Shown here in pieces: positions 42,856 through 51,571 of a stretch of 64,000 nucleotides of DNA. The notes under the pieces are model-generated. The model did not search any database and was not told where the DNA came from. It saw only the letters and a list, made by a program, of their open reading frames with translations. Position 1 is the first letter of the stretch. Each line of letters opens with the position of its first letter. The translations under genes were made by a program, and so were the position numbers. The DNA is from Bradyrhizobium diazoefficiens. Its GTDB lineage: Bacteria; Pseudomonadota; Alphaproteobacteria; Rhizobiales; Xanthobacteraceae. The stretch lies in the NCBI RefSeq assembly GCF_016616425.1, contig NZ_CP067101.1, positions 3,534,001-3,598,000 on the forward strand, given 5' to 3'.

Positions 42856-42883
42856 CCGCGCGCGTGAGAGGACACGCACGCGG
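42856..42883 (+). terminator. Imperfect stem-loop behind the liv operon
   Basis: CCGCGCGCGTG and CACGCACGCGG (one mismatch) around a 6-nt loop, followed by ATCAAAAA. It lies 56 nt after the livM stop and before the DUF47 gene, so it may end liv transcription. The lack of a T-run makes this tentative. Confidence 0.4.
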
Positions 42884-42959
42884 ATCAAAAATGGTCTATG
42901 ACAGTTTCATGACGGCCCCGTCCGGGCCGGGCCATTTCCAAACCGGTAGCCTGCCCCCC

Positions 42960-43604
42960 ATGATGCGATGGTTTCGCGCTTTCCTGCCCAAGGAAGAACG
43001 GTTCTTCGACCTGTTCGACCGCCATGCCCAGACGGTGATCCAGGGCTCCATCGCGCTCCAGAGCATGCTGAGCGGGGGTGAGGAGACGCCGGTCTATTGC
43101 CAGCGCGTCAACCAGTTCGAGAATGACGCCGACAACATCACGCGCGAGGTGCTGACGGCGGTGCGCCGCACCTTCATCACCCCGTTCGACCGCGGCGACA
43201 TCAAGAGTCTCATCACCTCGATGGACGACGCCATCGACCAGATGCAGCAGACGGCCAAGGCGGTGATGCTGTTCGAGGTCCGCACCTTCGAGCCGCCGAT
43301 GCGCGAGATCGGCGGGCTCCTGATCGAATGCGCCAACCTGGTCGGTCGCGCCTTGCCGCTGATGCAATCGATCGGGCCGAACGTGGCCATGCTGAGCGCC
43401 ATCACGGAAGAGCTGGGCAAGCTGGAAGGCCGCGTCGACGATCTCCATGACATCGGTCTGAAGGAGTTGTTTCTCAAGCATCGCGACGGCAACGCGATGG
43501 ACTTCATCGTCGGCGCCGAGATCTACGATCACCTCGAAAAGGTGGCCGATCGCTTCGACGACGTCGCGAACGAGATCAACAGCATCGTCATCGAGCAAGT
43601 TTAA
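42960..43604 (+). CDS. DUF47 (PhoU-like) family protein, Pit accessory
   Basis: A protein of about 214 residues, all-helical, of the DUF47/TIGR00153 family related to PhoU: MRWFRAFLPKEERFFDLFDR, the metal-binding-like NQFENDADNITREVLTAVRR and ITSMDDAIDQMQQTAKAVML, and AEIYDHLEKVADRFDDVANE near the end. ATGs at 42891, 42909 and 42960/42963 are possible; the last pair matches the usual family start, though no Shine-Dalgarno is obvious. It precedes a Pit phosphate transporter, the standard DUF47-Pit pair in which DUF47 modulates uptake. Confidence 0.85.
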   Translation: MMRWFRAFLPKEERFFDLFDRHAQTVIQGSIALQSMLSGGEETPVYCQRVNQFENDADNITREVLTAVRRTFITPFDRGDIKSLITSMDDAIDQMQQTAKAVMLFEVRTFEPPMREIGGLLIECANLVGRALPLMQSIGPNVAMLSAITEELGKLEGRVDDLHDIGLKELFLKHRDGNAMDFIVGAEIYDHLEKVADRFDDVANEINSIVIEQV

Positions 43605-43678
43605 CGCATGATCCAGAAAAGTGCATCGCGGTTTTCCTTCGCGACAAACGCTGAACGCGTTTGCGCGGACATCATGCG
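43605..43678. repeat. Intergenic palindromic repeat between DUF47 and Pit genes
   Basis: CGCATGAT (43605-43612) and ATCATGCG (43671-43678) bound a 74-nt element containing GATCCAGAAAAGTGCATCGC and GGTTTTCC. This is the layout of a dispersed element (GCATGATCC...GGTTTTCC...ATCATGC) common between genes in Bradyrhizobium and Rhodopseudomonas; family membership is from memory. Confidence 0.6.
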
Positions 43679-43700
43679 CAAAGTCTAAGGCGGGGCCGCT

Positions 43701-44708
43701 GTGGATGCTGCGTTGGGTCTTCCCGTCCTGGTCGGACTGATCGCCGTCGCGCTGCTGTTCGACTTCCTGAACGGCCTGCACGACGCTGCCAATTCGATCG
43801 CGACCATCGTCTCGACCCGCGTGCTGCGGCCGCAATTTGCGGTGATCTGGGCGGCATTCTTCAATTTCGTGGCCTTCATGGTGTTCGGCCTGCACGTCGC
43901 CCAGACCATCGGCATCGGCATCATCGATCCCGCCATCGTCGATGCCCAGGTGATCTTCGCGGCGCTGGTCGGGGCCATCGTCTGGAATCTCGTGACCTGG
44001 GCGCTCGGTATCCCGTCCTCGTCGTCGCATGCGCTGATCGGCGGCCTCGTAGGCGGCGGCATGGCCAAGGGCGGGCTCGCGGCGGCGGTGTGGAGCGGAT
44101 TGTCGAAGACGCTGCTGGCGATCGTGCTGTCGCCGCTGGTCGGCTTCCTGCTGGCGATGCTGCTGGTGGCGATCGTGTCCTGGGCTTCGGTGCGCTCGAC
44201 GCCGTTCGCGGTCGATCGCGCCTTCCGCATCCTGCAGTTCGCCTCCGCCTCGCTCTATTCGCTCGGCCATGGCGGCAACGACGCACAGAAGACCATGGGC
44301 ATCATCGCGGTGCTGCTCTATTCGCAGGGGCATCTCGGCAGTCAATTCTCGGTGCCGTTCTGGGTGGTGCTGTCATGCCAGGCGGCGATGGCGCTGGGCA
44401 CGCTGATGGGCGGCTGGCGCATCGTCCGCACCATGGGCCTGCGCATCACGAAATTGACGCCGATGCAGGGCTTTTGCGCCGAAACCGGCGGCGCCGCGAC
44501 CCTGTTCATGGCGACCTTCCTCGGGGTTCCCGTCTCCACCACCCACACCATCACCGGCGCCATCGTCGGCGTCGGCGCCGCCCGCCGCGTCTCGGCGGTG
44601 CGCTGGAATGTTGCAAGCTCGATCGTCTACGCCTGGGTGATCACGATCCCGGCTTCGGCCGTCGTCGCGGCGCTGACCTGGTGGGCGGTCAAGATGTTCG
44701 TCAAGTAA
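43701..44708 (+). CDS. pit: Low-affinity inorganic phosphate transporter, Pit family
   Basis: A 335-residue, about ten-helix transporter (Pi or metal-phosphate with H+). It carries the duplicated PiT signature: [20 protein letters not shown] in the first half and [13 protein letters not shown] in the second, plus [14 protein letters not shown] and [18 protein letters not shown]. It starts with GTG 43701. It lies 96 nt after the DUF47 gene with a repeat element in between. Its last 8 nt overlap the end of the convergent sugE/gdx gene. Confidence 0.93.
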   Translation: MDAALGLPVLVGLIAVALLFDFLNGLHDAANSIATIVSTRVLRPQFAVIWAAFFNFVAFMVFGLHVAQTIGIGIIDPAIVDAQVIFAALVGAIVWNLVTWALGIPSSSSHALIGGLVGGGMAKGGLAAAVWSGLSKTLLAIVLSPLVGFLLAMLLVAIVSWASVRSTPFAVDRAFRILQFASASLYSLGHGGNDAQKTMGIIAVLLYSQGHLGSQFSVPFWVVLSCQAAMALGTLMGGWRIVRTMGLRITKLTPMQGFCAETGGAATLFMATFLGVPVSTTHTITGAIVGVGAARRVSAVRWNVASSIVYAWVITIPASAVVAALTWWAVKMFVK

Positions 44709-45015
44709 CGAGCTTCAGCCCGACAATCCCGGCGACGATGAGCCCGATGCTGGCAAGACGGAGGGCCGTCGCCGGCTCGCCGAACAGGATGATGCCCAGC
44801 GTCGCCGTGCCGACCGCGCCGATGCCGGTCCAGACCGCATAGGCAGTTCCGACGGGTAGCGATTTGAGAGCGAGTCCGAGCAGGATGATGCTGCCGCCCA
44901 TGGCCGCGAGCGTGACGGCGGACGGAACAAGTCGGGTAAAGCCCTCGGTATATTTCAGGCCGATCGCCCAGGTGATCTCGAGAAGACCCGCGACGAACAG
45001 GATGCTCCAGGCCAT
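44701..45015 (-). CDS. sugE: SMR-family exporter SugE/Gdx (guanidinium exporter)
   Basis: A 104-residue, four-helix small multidrug resistance protein. The membrane Glu is E13 ([19 protein letters not shown]), and the W-A-I-G-L-K-Y pattern and [20 protein letters not shown] are typical of the SugE/Gdx branch, which exports guanidinium in exchange for protons, rather than EmrE. Identity is supported by the two ACGR-loop hairpins directly upstream, which look like a guanidine-II riboswitch. The GGAGGG Shine-Dalgarno is part of a sequence complementary to the second hairpin. Confidence 0.9.
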   Translation of the reverse strand: MAWSILFVAGLLEITWAIGLKYTEGFTRLVPSAVTLAAMGGSIILLGLALKSLPVGTAYAVWTGIGAVGTATLGIILFGEPATALRLASIGLIVAGIVGLKLVT

Positions 45016-45084
45016 GACGACCCTCCATGCAAGGCAGGGTCGTCCCCGCGGCTATAGGCTGACGAGCTGGAAGGCCGTCCTTCC
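45016..45084 (-). promoter_or_regulatory. Guanidine-II (mini-ykkC) riboswitch with visible expression platform
   Basis: Read on the minus strand, P1 is GGAAGG-ACGG-CCTTCC (45084-45069) and P2 is GCGGGG-ACGA-CCCTGC (45049-45034, one G-U pair). Two hairpins capped by ACGR tetraloops are the defining feature of the guanidine-II class. The eight bases GACGACCC of P2 are exactly complementary to GGGTCGTC at 45023-45016, which includes the end of the Shine-Dalgarno. So without ligand P2 could unfold and hide the ribosome-binding site; with guanidinium the P1-P2 loop contact would free it. The class assignment is by eye, not by covariance model. Confidence 0.8.
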
Positions 45085-45187
45085 CCAAGATCTATCCGAT
45101 CACAGCCGATATGGGGCTGGCCGAAGGGCGCCGCAATCACCAAATGAGGCTTGATCAGGCCCGTTTTCCCTGCCAAACGCTGCCGCC

Positions 45188-46810
45188 ATGTCCGACATCG
45201 CTACCACCACAGCCGAATCGCCGGCCCGATCCCCGCTTGCCGCTGAAGTGTCGCGGCGACGCACTTTTGCGATCATCTCGCACCCCGACGCCGGCAAGAC
45301 GACGCTGACCGAGAAGCTGCTGCTGTTCGGCGGCGCCATCAATCTCGCCGGCCAGGTCAAGGCCAAGGGCGAGCGGCGCAACACGCGTTCGGACTGGATG
45401 AAGATCGAGCGCGAGCGCGGCATCTCGGTCGTGACCTCGGTGATGACCTTCGAGTTCGAAGGTCTCGTCTTCAACCTGCTGGATACGCCGGGCCACGAGG
45501 ACTTTTCGGAAGACACCTATCGCACCCTCACGGCGGTCGATTCCGCCGTTATGGTGATCGACGCCGCCAAGGGCATTGAGGCGCGCACCCGGAAGCTGTT
45601 CGAGGTGTGCCGCCTGCGCGATATCCCGATCATCACCTTCATCAACAAGATGGACCGCGAGAGCCGCGACGTCTTCGAGCTGCTCGACGAGATCGAGAAG
45701 ACGCTGGCGCTCGACACCACGCCGATGACCTGGCCGGTCGGCCGCGGCCGCGACTTCCTCGGCACCTACGACGTCGTCGATGGCGGCGTGCGCCTGCTCG
45801 AAGGCGGCGGCGCCAAGACCGGCGCAGCACAACAGATCAAAATCGAAGAACTCGCCAAGCTCAACGCCAATCTCGACGTCTCTGCCGTGAAGGACGAGCT
45901 CGAGCTCGTCACCGAAGCTTCAAAACCGTTCGAGCTCGAAGCGTTCCGCGAGGGCCATCTGACGCCGGTCTATTTCGGCAGCGCGCTGCGCAATTTCGGC
46001 GTCGGCGACCTGCTGGAAGGTCTCGGCAAGTTCGCTCCCGAGCCGCGCGCGCAGGACAGCGACCAGCGCAAGGTCGAAGCCACCGATCCGCGCATGAGCG
46101 CCTTCGTCTTCAAGATCCAGGCCAACATGGATCCGAACCACCGCGACCGCATCGCGTTCGCGCGCCTATGCTCCGGCAAGCTCAGCCGCGGTATGAAAGC
46201 CAAGCTCGTGCGCACCGGCAAGAGCATGCCGCTGTCGAGCCCGCAATTCTTCTTCGCCCAGGACCGCTCGGTCGCGGACGAAGCCTTCGCCGGCGACGTC
46301 GTCGGCATTCCCAATCACGGCACGCTGCGTATCGGCGACACGCTGACCGAGGGTGAGGATTTCAACTTCGTCGGCGTGCCGAGCTTCGCGCCGGAAATCG
46401 TCCGCCGCGTCCGTCTCACCGACGCGATGAAGGCGAAGAAGCTGAAGGAAGCGCTGCAGCAGATGTCGGAAGAGGGCGTGGTGCAGGTGTTCCGCCCGCG
46501 CGACGGTGCGCCGGCGCTCGTCGGCGTGGTCGGGGCGCTGCAGCTCGACGTGCTGAAGGCGCGGCTGGAAGCGGAGTATTCTCTGCCGGTCGAGTTCGAG
46601 GTCAGCGAGTTCCAGCTGGCGCGCTGGGTCTCCTCGGACGACCGCAAGAAGCTCGACACCTTCATCGCCGCCAACACCTCCAGCATCGCCGACGACGTCG
46701 ACGGCGATCCCGTGTATCTGGCGCGGAACGAGTTCTATCTCGGCTACACGAAGGAGCGCGCCGAGGGCATCGAGTTCACCAACGTCAAGGACGTCAAGAA
46801 GAAGGGGTAG
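45188..46810 (+). CDS. prfC: Peptide chain release factor 3
   Basis: A 540-residue translational GTPase that removes RF1/RF2 from the ribosome after peptide release. G1 is SHPDAGKTT (31-39), the switch region SDWMKIERERGISVVTSVMT, G3 DTPGHED and G4 NKMDRES, followed by the RF3-specific C-terminal domains (FQLARWVSSDDRKKLDTFIA). Length is normal (about 530). The start carries a 25-residue extension as in relatives. It is a single gene, divergent from the sugE riboswitch region. Confidence 0.96.
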   Translation: MSDIATTTAESPARSPLAAEVSRRRTFAIISHPDAGKTTLTEKLLLFGGAINLAGQVKAKGERRNTRSDWMKIERERGISVVTSVMTFEFEGLVFNLLDTPGHEDFSEDTYRTLTAVDSAVMVIDAAKGIEARTRKLFEVCRLRDIPIITFINKMDRESRDVFELLDEIEKTLALDTTPMTWPVGRGRDFLGTYDVVDGGVRLLEGGGAKTGAAQQIKIEELAKLNANLDVSAVKDELELVTEASKPFELEAFREGHLTPVYFGSALRNFGVGDLLEGLGKFAPEPRAQDSDQRKVEATDPRMSAFVFKIQANMDPNHRDRIAFARLCSGKLSRGMKAKLVRTGKSMPLSSPQFFFAQDRSVADEAFAGDVVGIPNHGTLRIGDTLTEGEDFNFVGVPSFAPEIVRRVRLTDAMKAKKLKEALQQMSEEGVVQVFRPRDGAPALVGVVGALQLDVLKARLEAEYSLPVEFEVSEFQLARWVSSDDRKKLDTFIAANTSSIADDVDGDPVYLARNEFYLGYTKERAEGIEFTNVKDVKKKG

Positions 46811-46867
46811 GGGCGGCTTCGGCCCATCGGTAGCGCCGCCACACTGCGCGATCACACCTCCGCTGTC

Positions 46868-47090
46868 ATGCCCCGGCTTGCCGTCTTCGCTGAAGCTTCG
46901 CCGGCCGAGTGCGCTTATAAGCCCGGCGTAGCTTGGCGGAGCCGGGAACGGGGCATCCAGTACGCCGCGGCCCCTCGGCTCAATCACTGTCCCGGAGTAC
47001 CGGGTCGCCCGGTCCCGGCTCCGCCAAAGGCTTCGCCGGGCATTCGGTATTTGGGCCGGCGAAGCTTCAGCGAAGACGGCAAGCCGGGCG
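46868..47090. repeat. Nested palindromic intergenic element with 33-bp perfect arms
   Basis: The left outer arm at 46874-46906 (CGGCTTGCCGTCTTCGCTGA...) is the exact complement of the right arm at 47054-47086. Inside, a second, imperfect pair of arms (GCCCGGCG...GGCGGAGCCGGGA near 46921-46947, and its counterpart near 47014-47042) gives a second, nested dyad. There is no coding content and no transposase. It has the appearance of a non-autonomous palindromic element (MITE or REP-like). It fills most of the gap behind prfC. Confidence 0.8.
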
Positions 47091-47168
47091 ACGACACCGT
47101 CAATGAACGCAGGCATGTGAACGTTCATAGGCTTGACGTTGTCGGAGGCAAGGCCACGTTCCCGGCGT

Positions 47169-47771
47169 ATGGCATCGCGAGTTCACTCCATGTGGCGCGG
47201 CATCCTTGTTGTTCTCCTGCTGGCGATTTCGACGGTTGCCGCCGACGCGCGACGACCCCGCCAGATCAATCCGATTCCGTTTGCGCACGAGCCGTGCAGC
47301 GTGCTCGACAATCGGCCCTGCACGCCATCCTATTGCAGCCCCCTCGAGCCCGGCCCCTGCATTCCCGAGATCGACTATCCCACCGGCCAGAACCTTCAAC
47401 TCAAGATCGAGAGCGTCCCGGCGGAAGCCGATCGCGCCAAATATCAAAAGCCCGATCACGATCTCGACACGATCGGCGATCTCTTCGCCGAGTTGCGCAG
47501 CTGCTGGGCGCCGCCATCGGACAATGCGCGCGCGGGCATGCAGATGTCGGTGCGTTTCAGCTTCAACAAAATGGGTGGTCTGATTGGCCCGCCGCGCCTG
47601 ACTTATGCGACCGCCGGTGTCCCCGCCGATACCCGAACGACCTACCTTAATGCGATCAATGCATCGCTCAATGCCTGCCTGCCGCTGAAGTTCACCGATG
47701 GCCTTGGCGGTGCATTGGCCGGGAGGCCGATCGCGATCCGATATATCGACAATCGCCAGCTCGGGAAATAG
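47169..47771 (+). CDS. Secreted protein of unknown function with TonB-C-like domain
   Basis: A protein of about 200 residues. There is a signal peptide in the first 30 residues (WRGILVVLLLAISTVAADA). Next comes a Cys/Pro-rich segment (four Cys between about 45 and 70, e.g. CSVLDNRPCTPSYCSP), then a C-terminal region (LFAELRSCWAPPSDNARAGM, SVRFSFNKMGGLIGPPRLTY) that resembles the TonB C-terminal fold of envelope proteins. No function is known to me. Start choice is open between ATG 47169 and ATG 47190; neither has a clear Shine-Dalgarno. Confidence 0.65.
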   Translation: MASRVHSMWRGILVVLLLAISTVAADARRPRQINPIPFAHEPCSVLDNRPCTPSYCSPLEPGPCIPEIDYPTGQNLQLKIESVPAEADRAKYQKPDHDLDTIGDLFAELRSCWAPPSDNARAGMQMSVRFSFNKMGGLIGPPRLTYATAGVPADTRTTYLNAINASLNACLPLKFTDGLGGALAGRPIAIRYIDNRQLGK

Positions 47772-47864
47772 CTCTCTGTTCTCGGCATAAGACGTGAGAG
47801 TTGCGACTTGCGGTCAATCGATGATACCTCAGAGGCGGGGGCGTTGGCTGAAGGGGAGGATGTC

Positions 47865-48449
47865 GTGGGTCTGCTGATCATGATCCTGGGGCTTGCGCTG
47901 TTTTTTGCAACGCATGTGTTCACCACCAAACGTAAGGCGCGCGCGCAGGCGATCGCGAGGCTGGGCGAGGGGACCTACAAGATCGTCTATGCTCTGCTCT
48001 CGCTCGCTGGGCTCGCGCTGATCATCTGGGGCTTTGCCCATTATCGCAGCTCCGGCTGGATCGACGTCTGGTATCCGCCGAAGGCGCTGAAGCATATCGC
48101 GGTCGCGCTGATGCTGCCCGCGGTGATCCTGGTCGTGGCGTCTTACTTGCGCGGCCGCATCTATGCGACGCTGAAGCATCCGATGCTGGCCGGCATCAAG
48201 TTGTGGGCGGTAGCGCATCTCTTGGCCAACGGCGATCTCGGCTCCATCATCCTGTTCGGATCGTTCCTGGGTTGGGCAGTCTATGACCGCATTTCCCTGA
48301 AGCATCGCACCGACGCCGGTGCCCCGCCGATTCCGGTGGGCGGCGTCACCAACGACCTGATCGCGGTCGCGGTCGGTGTCGTCGTCTATCTGGCCCTGGC
48401 GTTCGTGTTCCATCCGGTCGTGATCGGCGTGCCGGTCGTGGGAGTCTAA
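47865..48449 (+). CDS. NnrU family membrane protein
   Basis: A protein of about 194 residues with five to six hydrophobic helices: GLLIMILGLALFFATHVFTT at the start and GIKLWAVAHLLANGDLGSII with conserved His as in NnrU. NnrU was first described near nitric-oxide-reductase genes, and plant/algal relatives act as 15-cis-zeta-carotene isomerase (Z-ISO). No denitrification genes are nearby, so its role is open. The start is GTG 47865, with AGGGGAGGA 4 nt upstream; the longer frame has no ribosome-binding site. Confidence 0.82.
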   Translation: MGLLIMILGLALFFATHVFTTKRKARAQAIARLGEGTYKIVYALLSLAGLALIIWGFAHYRSSGWIDVWYPPKALKHIAVALMLPAVILVVASYLRGRIYATLKHPMLAGIKLWAVAHLLANGDLGSIILFGSFLGWAVYDRISLKHRTDAGAPPIPVGGVTNDLIAVAVGVVVYLALAFVFHPVVIGVPVVGV

Positions 48450-48526
48450 CCGCAGCCGATCAGCGCAAGTCCGTTCCGCGCAGCCATGCGCGGAAGGTGA
48501 CAAAGCAACAAGCCGAGGAGGTTCCG

Positions 48527-50119
48527 ATGGACTGGTCGCAATCTCGGATTCCGCCGATGCGGTTCGAGGCGCGCTTTGGCGATCGGGTGGTGCCGGCCTT
48601 TTGCGACCGGCCGGCGAGTCTGTGGACGATGATTGCGGACGCCTGTGCCCGCAATCCCGATGGTGAGGCGCTGATCTCCGGCAATGTCCGGCTGAGCTGG
48701 CGGCAGGCCGTGGAGCAGGCGAGGCGGATCGCGGCAGGTCTTCGCAAGCTGGGATTGCAGCGCGGCGACCGCGTCGCGATCCTGCTCGGCAACCGTATCG
48801 AGTTTCCGCTGCTGCTGTTTGCTGCCGCGCACGAGGGGCTGGTGACGGTGCTGCTCAGCACGCGCCAGCAGAAGCCGGAGATCGCCTATGTGCTCACCGA
48901 TTGCGGCGCGAAGAGCCTGATCCATGAGGCGGCGCTCGCGGAGCGGCTGCCCGATGCACAGGATGTGCCCGATCTGGTCCACCGTATCGCCATCGACGAC
49001 GATCCGGCTCTGTCACGATTCGTCGTGCTCGCCGACAACGCCCCGGCTTCGGCGCCCGTCGAAACGAGCGAGGAGGACACCGCGATGATCCTCTACACCT
49101 CGGGCACGACAGGCAAGCCGAAGGGGGCGATGCTGGCCCATTGCAACATCATCCATTCCTCGATGGTGTTCGTGTCTTGCCTGCAGCTCACGCAAGCGGA
49201 CCGCTCGATCGCAGCGGTGCCGCTCGGCCACGTCACCGGCGTCGTCGCCAACATCACGACGATGATCCGCTGCGGCGGCGCGCTGATCATCATGCCCGAG
49301 TTCAAGACCGCCGACTATCTCAAGCTCGCGGCGCGCGAGCGTGTCACCTACACGGTGATGGTGCCGGCGATGTATAATCTCTGTCTGCTCCAGGCGGATT
49401 TCGACAGCTACGATCTGACGAGCTGGCGCATCGGCGGTTTTGGCGGCGCGCCGATGCCGGTCGCGACCATCGAGAAGCTCAAGGCGAAGATTCCCGGCTT
49501 GATGCTGATGAACTGTTACGGCGCGACCGAGACGACGTCGCCCTCGACGATCATGCCGGGCGAACTGACCGAGAGCCACATCGACAGCGTCGGCCTGCCG
49601 TGCCCCGGGGCGCACATCGTCGCGATGGATGCGAATGGGCGCGAACTGCCGCACGGCGAGATCGGTGAGCTTTGGATCCAGAGCGGCTCCGTCATCAAGG
49701 GCTATTGGAATAACCCGAAGGCCACAGCCGAGAGTTTTACTGCCGGTTTCTGGCACTCGGGCGATCTCGGCTCGGTCGATGCGGAAGGGTTCGTTCGCGT
49801 CTTCGACCGGCAGAAGGACATGATCAATCGCGGCGGCCTGAAGATCTATTCGGCCGAGGTCGAATCGGTGCTGGCAGGCCATCCCGCCGTGGTTGAGAGT
49901 GCGATCGTCGCCAAGGCCTGCCCGGTGCTGGGTGAGCGCGTCCACGCCGTGGTCGTGACGCGCGCGCCGGTCGCCGGGGAGGCCCTGCGGGCCTGGTGCG
50001 CCGAGCGCCTGTCCGACTACAAGGTTCCCGAAACCATGGCGATCACGGCAGACCCGCTGCCGCGCAATGCCAATGGCAAGGTGCTGAAACGGCAGTTGCG
50101 GGAGCGCCTGGGAGCCTGA
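48527..50119 (+). CDS. Acyl-CoA synthetase (AMP-forming, class I adenylate-forming enzyme)
   Basis: A 530-residue enzyme that would activate a carboxylic acid to acyl-AMP and then acyl-CoA. The P-loop-like motif is MILYTSGTTGKPKGAMLAHC (A3), the A5-like motif NCYGATETTS, GFWHSGDLGSVDAEGFVRVF is A7, and the catalytic lysine motif near the end is LPRNANGKVLKR. ATG 48527 is preceded by GAGGAGG; an upstream GTG is weaker. The chain type cannot be read. Confidence 0.9.
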   Translation: MDWSQSRIPPMRFEARFGDRVVPAFCDRPASLWTMIADACARNPDGEALISGNVRLSWRQAVEQARRIAAGLRKLGLQRGDRVAILLGNRIEFPLLLFAAAHEGLVTVLLSTRQQKPEIAYVLTDCGAKSLIHEAALAERLPDAQDVPDLVHRIAIDDDPALSRFVVLADNAPASAPVETSEEDTAMILYTSGTTGKPKGAMLAHCNIIHSSMVFVSCLQLTQADRSIAAVPLGHVTGVVANITTMIRCGGALIIMPEFKTADYLKLAARERVTYTVMVPAMYNLCLLQADFDSYDLTSWRIGGFGGAPMPVATIEKLKAKIPGLMLMNCYGATETTSPSTIMPGELTESHIDSVGLPCPGAHIVAMDANGRELPHGEIGELWIQSGSVIKGYWNNPKATAESFTAGFWHSGDLGSVDAEGFVRVFDRQKDMINRGGLKIYSAEVESVLAGHPAVVESAIVAKACPVLGERVHAVVVTRAPVAGEALRAWCAERLSDYKVPETMAITADPLPRNANGKVLKRQLRERLGA

Positions 50120-50285
50120 GCCGGACAGGCGCCCCCGGGCTCTTCCGGGTGGTTAACGCCTTGATCGGGCTCGCTTTGCCTTGCCACCGCCATATCGTTA
50201 GGGTACCTCGCCGGCACACGGGGGACGGGATTCCTGACGCGAACGCTTCGGCGCGCGTCCCCGGACGGGTATGGGATTAGCATAA

Positions 50286-50939
50286 GTGTCTGAATTATTT
50301 GACGAAGTCGACGAGGAAGTACGTCGCGAACAGCTCAAGAGGCTGTGGGACAAATATTCGATCTACTTCATCGCCCTGATGGTGCTGATCGTGGCTGCCG
50401 TCGGCGGCTGGCGCGGCTACCAGTATCTGGAGGCCAAGAAGGCCGCTGAGGCCGGCGCCGCCTTCGAGAAGGCGGTCGAGCTGTCCGACCAGGACAAGCA
50501 CGCGGAGGCTGAGGCCGCCTTCACCGAGCTCGCCGCAAACGCGCCGTGGGGCTATCGCACCCTGGCGCGGCTGCGCGCCGCGGGCGAGGCCGCCAGCCGC
50601 GATCCCAAGGCTGCCGCGAAAATGTATGACGACATTGCTGCCGACGGCAGCGTAGGCGGCGAGTGGCAGGATCTGGCGAAGATCCGCGCTGCCGGTCTGC
50701 TGCTCGACAGCGCCAGCTATGCCGACATGCAGCAGCGGCTGGAGCCTTCCGCCGCGCCCAAATCGACCTTCCGCCACAGCGCCCGCGAGATGCTGGCGCT
50801 GTCGGCCTGGCGCAACAACGACATGACCGCGGCCCGCAAATGGCTCGATGCGATTGCCGAAGACGGTGAAACGCCGCCCGGCCTGCGCTCGCGCGCTGAG
50901 GCGCTCCAGGCCCTGCTGCCGCCCGTCGCCAAGAGCTGA
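50286..50939 (+). CDS. TPR-like membrane-anchored protein (YfgM/DUF2133-like)
   Basis: A 217-residue protein. A short charged N-terminus (SELFDEVDEEVRREQLKRLW) is followed by one transmembrane segment (about 25-45, YFIALMVLIVAAVGGWRGYQ), then helical TPR-like repeats to the end (KAVELSDQDKHAEAEAAFTE). This is the YfgM-type ancillary SecYEG translocon factor or Bam-associated protein found upstream of der. It starts with GTG 50286. The lipoprotein gene follows 30 nt later. Confidence 0.85.
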   Translation: MSELFDEVDEEVRREQLKRLWDKYSIYFIALMVLIVAAVGGWRGYQYLEAKKAAEAGAAFEKAVELSDQDKHAEAEAAFTELAANAPWGYRTLARLRAAGEAASRDPKAAAKMYDDIAADGSVGGEWQDLAKIRAAGLLLDSASYADMQQRLEPSAAPKSTFRHSAREMLALSAWRNNDMTAARKWLDAIAEDGETPPGLRSRAEALQALLPPVAKS

Positions 50940-50969
50940 CGACGGCCCTCTGACGTAACGAGACACAAG

Positions 50970-51521
50970 ATGCGCCGCACGCCACGCTTGATCGCAGCCG
51001 CCGTCCTGATCGCCTTCACGGGCGTTCTGGGCGGCTGCTCCAGCTTCGATCCAAGCGACCTGCTCGACTTCCTCGACACCAAGAAGAAGCTGCCGGGTGA
51101 CCGCAAGCCGGTCTTCCCGGAGGGTGTGCCGGGCCTCGAGCAGGGCGTCCCGAAGGAGCTGTACAAGGGCGCGGAGCAGGAGCCCGATCCGAACGCGCCT
51201 GCCGTCGCGGCTTTGCCTGCGGAGCCGCCGCCCGAGCCGGCCAAGCCGGCGAAGGGGGCCCATGCGAAGAAGACCAGGCGGCCGGCTGCCACAGCAGCAG
51301 CACCGGCTGAAGCGTCCGCCGGCGAGGTCGATGGCGAGGCTCAGCCGGAGGCGGCGCCACCCACGACCGCTCCGCCGCCCAAGCACAAGATCGTCCGCAA
51401 GCGCACCACCGCGCCGCCGCCGGATCAGCCGGTCCAGCAGGCGCAACCGGCCCAGACCACGCAGCAGCAATCGCAGAGTGCCTTCCCGGCACCGCTGCCG
51501 AGCGGCAGCTTCTCGCGCTAG
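50970..51521 (+). CDS. Proline/alanine-rich lipoprotein upstream of der
   Basis: A 183-residue protein with a lipoprotein signal peptide and a lipobox LGGC (Cys about 23), then SSFDPSDLLDFLDTKKKLPG and a conserved RKPVFPEGVPGLEQGVPKEL segment. The remainder is a Pro/Ala/Lys/Gln-rich tail probably spanning the periplasm. In other alphaproteobacteria BamB lies at this position, but no beta-propeller is present here, so this is a lipoprotein with only a resembling N-terminus. It probably acts in envelope biogenesis (context inference). Confidence 0.75.
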   Translation: MRRTPRLIAAAVLIAFTGVLGGCSSFDPSDLLDFLDTKKKLPGDRKPVFPEGVPGLEQGVPKELYKGAEQEPDPNAPAVAALPAEPPPEPAKPAKGAHAKKTRRPAATAAAPAEASAGEVDGEAQPEAAPPTTAPPPKHKIVRKRTTAPPPDQPVQQAQPAQTTQQQSQSAFPAPLPSGSFSR

Positions 51522-51571
51522 TTTTTCCCATTACATTGACAGGCGCAGCCTCGGCAGCGCACGAATGACCG

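Noticed and set aside
46868..47650. Open frame through the intergenic repeat
   Set aside because: It encodes translated palindromic repeat followed by an out-of-frame reading of the secreted-protein gene.
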